Source: Patescibacteria group bacterium (lineage in GTDB: Bacteria > Patescibacteriota > Patescibacteriia > 2-12-FULL-60-25). Taken from it: a stretch of 32,864 nt of DNA. The notes under the pieces are model-generated. The model saw only the letters and a list, made by a program, of their open reading frames with translations. It was not told where the DNA came from and made no database searches. The position numbers and the translations under genes are program-made. The stretch is taken from assembly GCA_018063125.1 (NCBI GenBank), contig JAGOQY010000005.1:1-32864 (forward strand), in the 5' to 3' direction. Of the stretch, positions 24,381-31,046 are shown piece by piece. Numbering within the stretch: position 1 is the stretch's first letter; each line of letters begins with the position of its first letter.

Positions 24381-24920
24381 ATGCTGGGAATAAATGACCG
24401 CTTTGTCTTTGCGAACGGGTCCTGCTCTTTTCAAGGCCCCCGTGGCCAAAGGATCACCATCAACGAACGCGTTTCATGGTCGAGGCCGGCGGCGATCGTC
24501 AGCCTCATGATCTGCGACTTGCTCGCGGAATACCTTCAGGCACAGCTTGCCTGCCGCATCGAAGTCCAACACGATCAACGAGGTTTTACGTTCATTTTTC
24601 GAGAGCCACCGAACCTCTCGATCAAACGAGAACCTTCGCGATTCGTCATCACGCAGGCGCAGATCGACATGATCTCGATGCGGGCGGACATCGCGATCTC
24701 GCCCATCAGCACGCTCCTCAATCGAGATGGATCCGAGGCGATCATCTGGTGCCTCGAGACGCTCTTCGCAACGAAGTTCGCCTATCGGGCAGACGAGACC
24801 GAGCTCTCCTGGAATCCGCCGATCCCAAAAGCTCGGGAAAGCGCGGGCGAGCAACCACCGGTCAATCCGCAAGACCTCGCGCTCGCGAAACTCGTGAGCG
24901 GATTCGGTCGCAAGAAGTAA
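24381..24920 (+). CDS. Hypothetical soluble protein
   Basis: A 179-residue protein with no signal peptide or clear membrane helix. The N-terminal part is beta-rich (RFVFANGSCSFQGPRGQRIT), followed by a hydrophobic helix (PAAIVSLMICDLLAEYLQAQ), a beta pair (RIEVQHDQRGFTFIFREPPN), and a helical section (ISPISTLLNRDGSEAIIWCL). The C-terminus is polar. No family recognised. The start has one of the two strongest SD sites in the window (AGGAGG, 4 nt spacing). It is a single-gene unit between the HU terminator and the terminator shared with proS. Confidence 0.75.
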   Translation: MLGINDRFVFANGSCSFQGPRGQRITINERVSWSRPAAIVSLMICDLLAEYLQAQLACRIEVQHDQRGFTFIFREPPNLSIKREPSRFVITQAQIDMISMRADIAISPISTLLNRDGSEAIIWCLETLFATKFAYRADETELSWNPPIPKARESAGEQPPVNPQDLALAKLVSGFGRKK

Positions 24921-24929
24921 CCCCTCCAA

Positions 24930-24966
24930 GTCCCCGCCATCTCTTCAACGGCGGGGACATTTTTTA
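24930..24966. terminator. Terminator between convergent genes (24381+ and proS-)
   Basis: GTCCCCGCC (24930-24938) pairs with GGCGGGGAC (24950-24958) around an 11-nt loop, followed by ATTTTTTA. The proS stop codon (24966-24964) lies in the T tract. Confidence 0.85.
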
Positions 24967-26229
24967 TTCTAGAAAACCTTTCACTTCGTCAACGACGTTC
25001 TCGACCGCCACGAGCTTCGCCTCTGCGGCGGCTCGGATTTTCCATTCGATACTTTCGTCCTTGAGCGTTTTTTCTGAGACGAGGAGGCGAAGCGGCATCC
25101 CAAGAAGATCCGCATCCGCGAGCTTGGCGCCCGGAGAAGCTTCACGATCATCCCAAAGCACGTCGATTCCGGCGGCCGTCAGTGCATCGTAGAGATCCGC
25201 GGATTCTTCCTGAATCCGATCCTGCATTTCTGAATCTTTGGAGGACAGCGAGACGAGATGAACCTGAAACGGCGCCACGGACTTTGGCCAGATGATTCCA
25301 CGATCATCGTGCGAGGCTTCGACGATCGTTCCAACGAGACGCGTGACGCCGATCCCGTAGCATCCCATGAGAACTGTCTGACGATTTCCATCTTCATCGG
25401 TAAATCCAACCTTAAACGCGTCTGAAAACTTGGATCCAAGATCAAAGATGTTCCCGGCTTCGACGCCTTTCACAGTTCCGAGCAATGCTCCGCACTGCGG
25501 ACATGCGTCTCCATCTTTCAATGTTGCGATTTCGCTGTTCTGCGCAAATGAACATGCCGGACACGCGAGGATCACATCCTCACCGGCATCCGTCACGATC
25601 TGAAACTCGTGCGAGAACTTCTTCGTAAATGCCCCGCCAGATGCTTCGACGACTTTTGCGTTCATCCCACAGCGAGTGAACACCCGGAGGTACGCATCGA
25701 GAGCTGTTTGATAGAACTTTTCCAAATCCTCCTGCGTCGCGTGGAAGGAATACAAATCTTTCATCCCAAACTCTCGACCACGAAGCACACCGGACTTCGC
25801 GCGAAGCTCGTCACGAAACTTTGTCTGAATCTGATAGACGGCGAGTGGGAGATCTTTGTACGACTGGATGAACGACCCCACGAGCGGCGTCACGATCTCT
25901 TCGTGCGTCGGCCCAAGTGCGTATTCTTTCTTCGTCTGGCTCGGCACTTTGAACAGCACATCGACCGCGTTCCAACGTCCGGTTGTTTCCCAGTTCTCTT
26001 TTGGCTGAAGGCCAGACATCAGAACCTCTTGCGCACCGAGCCCATTCATTTCCTCACGAATAATCGCTTCCACCTTTCGCATGACACGAAGGCCAAGTGG
26101 GAGCCAGGAGTACACGCCCGCCATCTCCTGATGCACAAACCCACCCTGTAGGAGGAATTTCGCATTCGCGGTCTCTGCATCTGCTGGAGCTGACTTCGAG
26201 GTCTTCGTGAAAAGTTGGGACATCCGCAT
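24964..26229 (-). CDS. proS: Prolyl-tRNA synthetase, bacterial type with reduced insertion domain
   Basis: A 421-residue class II synthetase that charges tRNA-Pro. Motif 1 (MAGVYSWLPLGLRVMRKVEAI), TGR and the TXE-like GPTHEE, motif 2 (QTKFRDELRAKSGVLRGREF), motif 3 (GCYGIGVTRLVGTIVEAS) and the anticodon-binding domain (WDDREASPGAKLADADLLGM) are all present. Standard bacterial ProRS is about 570 residues with a 180-residue editing insertion between motifs 2 and 3. Here that region is only about 60-70 residues and carries CPAC...CPQC, which looks like a small zinc knuckle. Editing of Ala-tRNA-Pro in cis is therefore probably lost. The first ATG (26229) lies 9 nt after the -10. The second, at 26223, is possible. 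Confidence 0.95.
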   Translation of the reverse strand: MRMSQLFTKTSKSAPADAETANAKFLLQGGFVHQEMAGVYSWLPLGLRVMRKVEAIIREEMNGLGAQEVLMSGLQPKENWETTGRWNAVDVLFKVPSQTKKEYALGPTHEEIVTPLVGSFIQSYKDLPLAVYQIQTKFRDELRAKSGVLRGREFGMKDLYSFHATQEDLEKFYQTALDAYLRVFTRCGMNAKVVEASGGAFTKKFSHEFQIVTDAGEDVILACPACSFAQNSEIATLKDGDACPQCGALLGTVKGVEAGNIFDLGSKFSDAFKVGFTDEDGNRQTVLMGCYGIGVTRLVGTIVEASHDDRGIIWPKSVAPFQVHLVSLSSKDSEMQDRIQEESADLYDALTAAGIDVLWDDREASPGAKLADADLLGMPLRLLVSEKTLKDESIEWKIRAAAEAKLVAVENVVDEVKGFLE

Positions 26230-26238
26230 ATGCCGGAA

Positions 26239-26267
26239 AGCGTAGCCTCTGGCCAGAAATGAAACAA
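26239..26267 (-). promoter_or_regulatory. proS promoter
   Basis: On the minus strand: TTGTTT (26267-26262), 17 nt, TACGCT (26244-26239), then 9 nt to the first ATG. Predicts a leader of 2-3 nt. Confidence 0.6.
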
Positions 26268-26293
26268 CCCCGCCGAGAATGGCAGGGTTGAGG
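26260..26293 (-). terminator. Terminator after the small Pro-rich gene
   Basis: On the minus strand CAACCCTGCC (26290-26281) pairs with GGCGGGGTTG (26274-26265), with one mismatch, around a 6-nt loop. TTTCATTTC follows and overlaps the proS -35. Confidence 0.7.
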
Positions 26294-26304
26294 ATGGAGG
26301 CGGA

Positions 26305-26526
26305 TCACTTGGGATCGATCTTGCGTCGGGAACGGACGCGCTTGGGCGTCTCGACGGGCGGCGGAGGCGGGGCGGCTTCAGGCTCCTTCGGCGGTGTTGA
26401 GGCCGGAGGCGGCATCTCGGACTCGAGAAACTTGCCCGATCGGACAAACGGGCCCAGATCGGTTTTCTGCGTGGCCGACTTCTTGCGGTCAGCTCGCTTT
26501 GACGGAGGATCTTTCGAATCAGGCAT
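26305..26526 (-). CDS. Small basic, proline-rich hypothetical protein
   Basis: A 73-residue, probably disordered protein. The N-terminal part is Lys/Arg-rich (PSKRADRKKSATQKTDLG), the middle is Pro/Ala/Glu-rich with a run of Pro, and the end is very basic (PKRVRSRRKIDPK). No family, signal peptide or membrane helix. The start at 26526 is set by an SD (GAGGTGG, 26536-26530) 3-4 nt before the ATG. The open frame up to 26598 lacks such support. A nucleic-acid or surface-charge role would be guesswork. Confidence 0.65.
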   Translation of the reverse strand: MPDSKDPPSKRADRKKSATQKTDLGPFVRSGKFLESEMPPPASTPPKEPEAAPPPPPVETPKRVRSRRKIDPK

Positions 26527-26608
26527 GAACCACCTCGGGGAAAAGGACGATGATTTCGTTACCTTGCCGCATGAATCCTGAACCGTCCATAGAAACAAAG
26601 ACTCCCTA

Positions 26609-26926
26609 TTATAAAATCAACAGAAGGGAGAACGGAAAAATAACGGCGACAACATCCGTCCCGACATACATCACTTGAGCCGTTGTGCCTCCGATGTCCT
26701 TCACGGGGATTGTCCGCTGAACCATCACGCAGGAAGGCGGCGACGATCTTCCTCCGCGGGCATAGGTTCGAAACGTCAGTTCGTGCATCTTGGCATACGA
26801 CTCGCACATGGGCGTGAAGTACCATTTTTGAACTCCAAGCTCGATTCCGATCACCCAGAGTGGGTACACCACGCAAACGATGACCAGTGCCCGTATCACC
26901 TTTCGATTTCGTAAACGGATATCCAT
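26609..26926 (-). CDS. Small two-helix membrane protein of unknown function
   Basis: A 105-residue protein. It has a short basic N-terminus (MDIRLRNRKVIR), a first membrane helix (about residues 10-32, ending VIGIELGVQKW), an extracytoplasmic loop of about 55 residues with two Cys, and a second hydrophobic segment at the C-terminus (VGTDVVAVIFPFSLLLIL). No family recognised. The ATG at 26926 lies 9 nt after TATGAT (26941-26936), predicting a leaderless mRNA. There is no SD. The open frame to 26992 would run into the tRNA terminator and is rejected. No hairpin is seen after its stop. Confidence 0.7.
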   Translation of the reverse strand: MDIRLRNRKVIRALVIVCVVYPLWVIGIELGVQKWYFTPMCESYAKMHELTFRTYARGGRSSPPSCVMVQRTIPVKDIGGTTAQVMYVGTDVVAVIFPFSLLLIL

Positions 26927-26935
26927 ATCACGGAC

Positions 26936-26941
26936 ATCATA
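26936..26941 (-). promoter_or_regulatory. -10 box of the small membrane-protein gene
   Basis: TATGAT on the minus strand, 9 nt before the ATG. The -35 is poor (TTTGCC at 17 nt). Confidence 0.5.
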
Positions 26942-26965
26942 CCCCTTGGTGGAGAAAGGCAAACA

Positions 26966-26989
26966 AAAAACTCCCGTTAGGGAGTTTTT
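26966..26989 (-). terminator. Terminator after tRNA-Lys
   Basis: AAAAACTCCC (26966-26975) pairs perfectly with GGGAGTTTTT (26980-26989) around a 4-nt loop. On the minus strand it lies just after the tRNA CCA end and continues into a T tract. Confidence 0.88.
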
Positions 26990-26993
26990 CATT

Positions 26994-27069
26994 TGGTGCG
27001 ACGGCTGGGGATCGAACCCAGGACCTTGGGCTTAAGAGGCCCCTGCTCTACCAGCTGAGCTACCGTCGC
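26994..27069 (-). tRNA. tRNA-Lys (anticodon CTT), CCA encoded
   Basis: A full cloverleaf of 76 nt: acceptor GCGACGG/CCGTCGC (7 bp), D arm GCTC...GAGC, anticodon loop CTCTTAA with CTT at 34-36 (reads AAG), T arm CTGGG-TTCGATC-CCCAG, and CCA in the gene. The anticodon stem has a G27-A43 mismatch at its base, where a G-U or Watson-Crick pair is usual. The other four pairs are G/C-strong. Confidence 0.95.
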
Positions 27070-27091
27070 AAAAGTTCAACAGAATGACGGG

Positions 27092-27120
27092 ATCATACGG
27101 AAATACATCGCCTCCGTCAA
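27092..27120 (-). promoter_or_regulatory. tRNA-Lys promoter
   Basis: On the minus strand: TTGACG (27120-27115), 17 nt, TATGAT (27097-27092). The tRNA begins about 15 nt after the expected start site. Confidence 0.8.
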
Positions 27121-27134
27121 GATAACCCGCCAGC

Positions 27135-27163
27135 TTGTCAGTGGGGTCGTTTCCCGTTACGAT
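27135..27163 (+). promoter_or_regulatory. tRNA-Arg promoter
   Basis: TTGTCA (27135-27140), 17 nt, TACGAT (27158-27163). The expected start site is about 5 nt before the mature tRNA 5' end. Confidence 0.75.
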
Positions 27164-27174
27164 CGCCACGCTCT

Positions 27175-27251
27175 GCGCCCCTAGCTCAGCTGGATAGAGT
27201 GCTTCCCTCCGAAGGAAGAGGTCAGTCGTTCGAATCGACTGGGGCGCACCA
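27175..27251 (+). tRNA. tRNA-Arg (anticodon CCG), CCA encoded
   Basis: A complete 77-nt cloverleaf: acceptor GCGCCCC/GGGGCGC, D arm GCTC...GAGT, anticodon arm CTTCC-CTCCGAA-GGAAG with CCG at 34-36 (reads CGG), T arm with GTTCGAATC, and CCA in the gene. Divergent from tRNA-Lys, with its own promoter and terminator. Confidence 0.95.
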
Positions 27252-27254
27252 TCG

Positions 27255-27290
27255 AAGACGTCTCTGAAAAGAGACGTCTTTTTATTTTTA
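27255..27290 (+). terminator. Terminator after tRNA-Arg
   Basis: AAGACGTCTC (27255-27264) pairs perfectly with GAGACGTCTT (27271-27280) around TGAAAA, followed by TTTATTTTTA. Confidence 0.92.
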
Positions 27291-27292
27291 GC

Positions 27293-27325
27293 AAAAAAAT
27301 GGCCCCGACGAGAATCGTCAGGGCC
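27293..27325 (-). terminator. Terminator after the beta-helix lipoprotein gene
   Basis: GGCCCCGACGA (27301-27311) pairs with TCGTCAGGGCC (27315-27325) with one C-A mismatch. On the minus strand ATTTTTTT follows. It lies back to back with the tRNA-Arg terminator. Confidence 0.85.
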
Positions 27326-27349
27326 CGTGATGGGTCTCTCAGCCCAAGG

Positions 27350-29800
27350 TCAGGGCTGGAGGTCGAATTGAAGGTCGAACGGACCCTTCGCATAGTGACC
27401 GGCGTTGATGCCGTCCACGATGAGGAAGACGGGGGTCGAAGCAGTCACGGAGATGACCAGCTCCTCGCCGCCGTACGTGTCGTTCTCGCACGCGATCTCG
27501 GATCCGGCGCTGTCGCAGTCGGTACGAGCCGAGAGGACCGCGTCCCAGCAGAGATCCGTACAGGTGTCGGAGTCGCAGATGAGCGCATCGTTCGCGTCGT
27601 AGCCGATGCGGACGGTCAAGGTGCCCGTGATGGCCGGAGTGATCGCGAGGACGTAGTCCTGGCCACCGTTTCCGCCGCCACACGACGCCGTGAGGTTGTC
27701 CGCGTAGTTGACCGTCGTCAGGTCGTCCGCCGAAGCGGTGAGCGCGCTCTCGCCCGACGGGATGTTGTAGCCCTTTCCGGGGCAGTCCTCCGCGTCCGGA
27801 TCGGGCGCTTCGGATTCGCACGAGCTGTTGCAGAACGGCGTCGGCGGTTCGCACTCCTCGTTCGAGGCGACGAAGCCGTCTCCGCACACCGAGGTGTCGT
27901 AGTCGACCGTCAGATTGAAGCTTCCGCTTCCCTCGACGATGACGTAGTAGGTGGACTCCGAAGCCTGGAAGGTCAGATCGGTGTCGCACTGTTCACCGAC
28001 CGCACTCCCGCAGGTCGTGCGGACGCCGAGAGTGCCGTTGTCGGTCGAGAGGTGGAGGATGCCACCCGTCGCCGAGAGATTGAGGCGGTAGATACGATCG
28101 CCGGTCCCGGTGGTCCCGCACGCCGATTCGTCGTCCGCGCTCGTCGTGAGGTTCCCGGACAGAACGGTCGGGCTCGCGCCCATGGTGATCGTGTGCGGTT
28201 GACCCGGACAGGCCTCGTAGTCGAGCGTCGCAGACTTGGAAGCCTCCGCCGTGTTGCCTTCGAAGCCCATGTTGATGCGGCTTCCGTTCGGAGCGGGTTC
28301 GTTCGTGAACGCGCTCGCGGGGTCGCCCGCATCGATCGCCGGACTCGTCGTCGCGTCGGTCACCCAGCCGCCGGAGGTCCAGTGACCCGCCGTCGACTTG
28401 AGATGGTAGTCGTTCCCGGCCGAATCCACGAACTGCGGATTCGACGTGATGTTGCCGGTCCCGGAGAGGCTCGTGACCGAGTAGGTCGCCGACCAGCTCG
28501 TCCCGGATTGGCCGCCGATGTCACCCCCCGAGTTGCCCCAGAGGATGGAGTTCTTCAGCGTGACCGTCGACTGACGTTCCAGGAAGATCGCCGGCCCGGA
28601 GCACGAGTGGTCCGCGACCGTGATGTTGGTCGCCGTGAGCGTGGAGCCCGGGCCACTCGACCCGGCGCCATCCACGTAGATCGCGTGACCGTTGTTCGTG
28701 CACTGGTTCTTGTAGAAGAGGTCTCCCTCCATCGTCGCGACGGCTTGCTCATCGAGAAAGAAACCGGACCCGATGAGCGGGGTGTCGTTGTTGGTCCACA
28801 CGTTCCGCTTCAGAGCGACACTGCCTCCGCTGAAGACTCCGCCGCCACCCCAGCCGTAGCCAGCGAGGATGCCGGTCACGTTGGATTTGACGAGGTTGTC
28901 CTCGAAGGTGCCGCCGCTCACAGCGAACCAGAAGCCGCCGCCGTGATCGTTCTGCCCGAGGTTGCCCTCGATGCGGTTGCGGAGAATGTCCAGGTTGCCC
29001 TGGCCGCCGATCCCAGCGCCCCATCCACCCTTGTTGTTGTAGATGTGGGAATCTTGGACCTTGATGCGCCCCGTCGAGGCTCCGTTCGCGTTCGTGGTGA
29101 GGTAGATGCCGCCACCGATCTGCGAGTTCGCCGCGATCGAGTTGGTCTGGGAGTCGTACACCTCGAGGTGCGACAGGGTCAGAACGCCGGAACCCGTCCA
29201 CTGAGCGTAGACCCCGCCACCATGGCCGTAGCCGTTCTGCCAATTGGTCCCGAGGCCCTTGCCTCGACGAATCGCCAGACCGTCCACGGTCATGTTGTTC
29301 GCTCCGGCTCCGACATGGAGACGAAGACCGGAATTGGCCAGGTTGTTGTCGAGCAGGGTCCGGTACGTCCCCTGGTTCCGAACGCTGAAGCTCGAACCGC
29401 TCTGAAAGCCGCCCAAGATGTTGAGCCGCTTCGAGCTGAAGTTGCCGTAGCTTCCGATGACCGGATTCTCGGCGTACGTCCCCTGAGCGATCTGGATCGT
29501 GTCGCCGGCCTTCGCCGCGGTGATCGCTTGAGAGATGGTTCGGTACGGGCTTGCCGCGGTTCCGGGGCCCGAGTTGTTGCCGAGGGCCGTGTCGACACAC
29601 ACGACCGCCGGATTGGACGCATGCGTCCCCGTGCAGGCCGAGATCTGACCGTTGTCAGTACCGATCGGCCCCACCAGGTAGTCCGTCGCCTCTGCGACGG
29701 GCTCTTCATCCCCCGGTGGATTCCTATCCTCCGGCGAATCTTCCGACGACGAGCACGCGATGAGCCCGAGAGCCATCACAACCAACCAGAACATTTTCAC
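27350..29800 (-). CDS. Large lipoprotein with parallel beta-helix domain and myxobacteria-type Cys motif
   Basis: An 816-residue predicted lipoprotein. The signal peptide MKMFWLVVMALGLIAC ends in lipobox LIAC (Cys16), followed by an acidic/Pro linker. Residues of about 45-510 are a right-handed beta-helix of the pectate-lyase/DUF1565 type: ASPYRTISQAITAAKAGDTI, then many Gly/Asn rungs such as GGGIYLTTNANG and LKNSILWGN. Two beta-sandwich regions follow, and between them is CGDGFVASNEECEPPTPFC, very like the Cys-rich repeats of Myxococcota surface proteins. The last 100 residues have six paired Cys. The DNA is visibly more G+C-rich than the flanking genes (one sampled line 41 of 60 bases, against 31 of 60 in ftsH). 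The GTG start fits an SD (AAGGAG) at 7 nt; the ATG at 29794 is 13 nt away. Glycan binding or cleavage at the surface is possible, but no catalytic residues were identified. Confidence 0.85.
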   Translation of the reverse strand: MKMFWLVVMALGLIACSSSEDSPEDRNPPGDEEPVAEATDYLVGPIGTDNGQISACTGTHASNPAVVCVDTALGNNSGPGTAASPYRTISQAITAAKAGDTIQIAQGTYAENPVIGSYGNFSSKRLNILGGFQSGSSFSVRNQGTYRTLLDNNLANSGLRLHVGAGANNMTVDGLAIRRGKGLGTNWQNGYGHGGGVYAQWTGSGVLTLSHLEVYDSQTNSIAANSQIGGGIYLTTNANGASTGRIKVQDSHIYNNKGGWGAGIGGQGNLDILRNRIEGNLGQNDHGGGFWFAVSGGTFEDNLVKSNVTGILAGYGWGGGGVFSGGSVALKRNVWTNNDTPLIGSGFFLDEQAVATMEGDLFYKNQCTNNGHAIYVDGAGSSGPGSTLTATNITVADHSCSGPAIFLERQSTVTLKNSILWGNSGGDIGGQSGTSWSATYSVTSLSGTGNITSNPQFVDSAGNDYHLKSTAGHWTSGGWVTDATTSPAIDAGDPASAFTNEPAPNGSRINMGFEGNTAEASKSATLDYEACPGQPHTITMGASPTVLSGNLTTSADDESACGTTGTGDRIYRLNLSATGGILHLSTDNGTLGVRTTCGSAVGEQCDTDLTFQASESTYYVIVEGSGSFNLTVDYDTSVCGDGFVASNEECEPPTPFCNSSCESEAPDPDAEDCPGKGYNIPSGESALTASADDLTTVNYADNLTASCGGGNGGQDYVLAITPAITGTLTVRIGYDANDALICDSDTCTDLCWDAVLSARTDCDSAGSEIACENDTYGGEELVISVTASTPVFLIVDGINAGHYAKGPFDLQFDLQP

Positions 29801-29804
29801 GACT

Positions 29805-29821
29805 CTTCTCCTTTGGAGAAG
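29805..29821 (-). promoter_or_regulatory. Hairpin enclosing the Shine-Dalgarno of the lipoprotein gene
   Basis: On the minus strand CTTCTCC-AAA-GGAGAAG forms a perfect 7-bp stem with a 3-nt loop. The 3' arm contains the SD GGAG, 7 nt before the GTG start. The fold would hide the ribosome site. Confidence 0.6.
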
Positions 29822-30059
29822 CCTGCAAGGCCCCCCAGTTTTGTTCCAACCCCTGTGGGTTCAAAACGGTTCACCATCCTGATTGACAGAAACTTTACGC
29901 TTCCGCGTTCAGATCCCCATACCAGAACGACTACACCGCCGCGAATATATCGGAAATAGGCGCCGGTGTCCAGCCTTTCCCCATTCTCACGTCCGTCGTC
30001 GCTCCATTCGATTGACCGCCCGTCCCACAGATGAAATCCTGAAGCGGTTCTTTCCACGA
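29822..30059. other. Divergent intergenic region without an evident gene
   Basis: About 270 nt between the lipoprotein start (29800) and the next plus-strand start (30073). It contains TTGACA (29882-29887) and TTGACC (about 30013-30018) on the plus strand, but no good -10 at the usual distance for either. No ORF with coding character, no repeat and no recognisable RNA. Promoters for both flanking genes must lie here. Confidence 0.4.
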
Positions 30060-30072
30060 GAGGAGCGTACGG

Positions 30073-30660
30073 ATGAGTCGTGACTCGAAACGAACGACGC
30101 GTCTCGCTTCCCTGGAAGCGAGGATGGTAAAACTCGCGAGCGAGTTTCTCGATCTGAGCTCTGAAGCGCAGGATGCGCTTCATGCGCTGTTTCGCACCCA
30201 GGCGCAGACGCACGGACCCGTTGTTGTCACACAGATGATGGCGGCGCTCCTCGAGCGATGCGGGCTGGGTGTGAACTACACCGAGTTTCCCGATGGAGCC
30301 GTTCCCCAAGATCGATTCCGGCAGTTCTTCGCAGAACAGCCGAACGATGTTCGGACAGCGGCGGTGTTCCAAGCCTCCTGCATCCTTCTACGCGACATGT
30401 CGGAGATCCTTCTCCAGATTTCGCAAGAATGCGCTCCGGCGGAAACCGAAGCGGCGCTCGTCAATCTCATGCGACGCATTCGCCCGAAGACGGCAAAGTC
30501 CAGCGGGACGTACCGCATCCGCAAGTCGAAGCTTCCCTCGGGCTTTGCGGCACAAAATGCCGCGGATGAACTCAAAGCTCGATTCTCAACGCTCCCCCCA
30601 GCGACACAAACTCAGACGCTTGAAGAACTCCTCGAGGAGTACAAGAAAGCGGCGGGTTGA
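30073..30660 (+). CDS. Hypothetical helical protein
   Basis: A 195-residue soluble protein, mostly alpha-helical, with a basic middle-to-C-terminal region (MRRIRPKTAKSSGTYRIRKSKLP) that could contact nucleic acid. It opens with Arg/Lys-rich residues (MSRDSKRTTRLASLEARMVK) and ends in a short Glu/Leu helix (TLEELLEEYKKAAG). No family, signal peptide or membrane segment. The start is fixed by an SD (GAGAGGAG ending at 30065) 7 nt before the ATG. It is a single-gene unit closed by a strong terminator. Function unknown. Confidence 0.72.
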   Translation: MSRDSKRTTRLASLEARMVKLASEFLDLSSEAQDALHALFRTQAQTHGPVVVTQMMAALLERCGLGVNYTEFPDGAVPQDRFRQFFAEQPNDVRTAAVFQASCILLRDMSEILLQISQECAPAETEAALVNLMRRIRPKTAKSSGTYRIRKSKLPSGFAAQNAADELKARFSTLPPATQTQTLEELLEEYKKAAG

Positions 30661-30673
30661 ATCCTTCTCTCGC

Positions 30674-30704
30674 GACCCCGACAGGATGTCGGGGTCTCTT
30701 TTTA
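30674..30704 (+). terminator. Intrinsic terminator after the 30073 gene
   Basis: GACCCCGACA (30674-30683) pairs perfectly with TGTCGGGGTC (30687-30696) around GGA, followed by TCTTTTTAT. Confidence 0.92.
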
Positions 30705-30712
30705 TTCAAAAG

Positions 30713-30739
30713 AAAAACGCTCCACTCGAACGTGGAGCG
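30713..30739 (-). terminator. Intrinsic terminator after the DUF378 gene
   Basis: CGCTCCAC (30718-30725) pairs with GTGGAGCG (30732-30739) around a 6-nt loop. On the minus strand TTTTTCTTTT follows. Confidence 0.85.
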
Positions 30740-30757
30740 CATTTCAAAAAAAGGCGG

Positions 30758-30988
30758 TTAGGCCTTCTTCTCCATACTGCACTGTTTGCACCCGCCACAG
30801 AAAAACATGGCGACGGCGGAAAGACCAACGAGCGCATAGACGACGCGCACGACCATCGGCCAACTTCCGAGGATCTTCATGACGAGATCGATCTGGAAGA
30901 TCCCAACGAGACCCCAGTTCAACGCTCCCACCATGACCAAGACCCACGCAATCTTATGTAACGCACACATGCGATTCATGCTCATCAT
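30758..30988 (-). CDS. DUF378 family small membrane protein (YuzA-like)
   Basis: A 76-residue protein with two membrane helices and the family hallmark GALNWGLVGIF (about residues 21-31), followed by a second helix (VVYALVGLSAVAMFF). The C-terminus adds CGGCKQC, a Cys-rich motif that could bind metal; many DUF378 proteins end near this point without it. Function of the family is unknown. The start is uncertain: four Met codons lie in the first seven residues, and TATGAT overlaps the first two ATGs. A separate -10 (TATACT, 31026-31021) would give a 26-nt leader to the first ATG. Convergent with the 30073 gene, each with its own terminator. Confidence 0.85.
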   Translation of the reverse strand: MMSMNRMCALHKIAWVLVMVGALNWGLVGIFQIDLVMKILGSWPMVVRVVYALVGLSAVAMFFCGGCKQCSMEKKA

Positions 30989-31046
30989 ACAAAAAGATGA
31001 AAAGAATAAAATGCCTTTTCAGTATACCCCGGCTTTGCACGCTTCC

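Noticed and set aside
29882-29887. TTGACA as -35 of a promoter toward the 30073 gene
   Set aside because: No acceptable -10 at 15-19 nt, and it lies about 190 nt before the start codon.
27299-29959. An 886-codon open frame on the plus strand
   Set aside because: It lies opposite the beta-helix lipoprotein, is extremely Arg/Val/Asp-rich and low in complexity, and matches no fold. It is the expected shadow of a G+C-rich gene.
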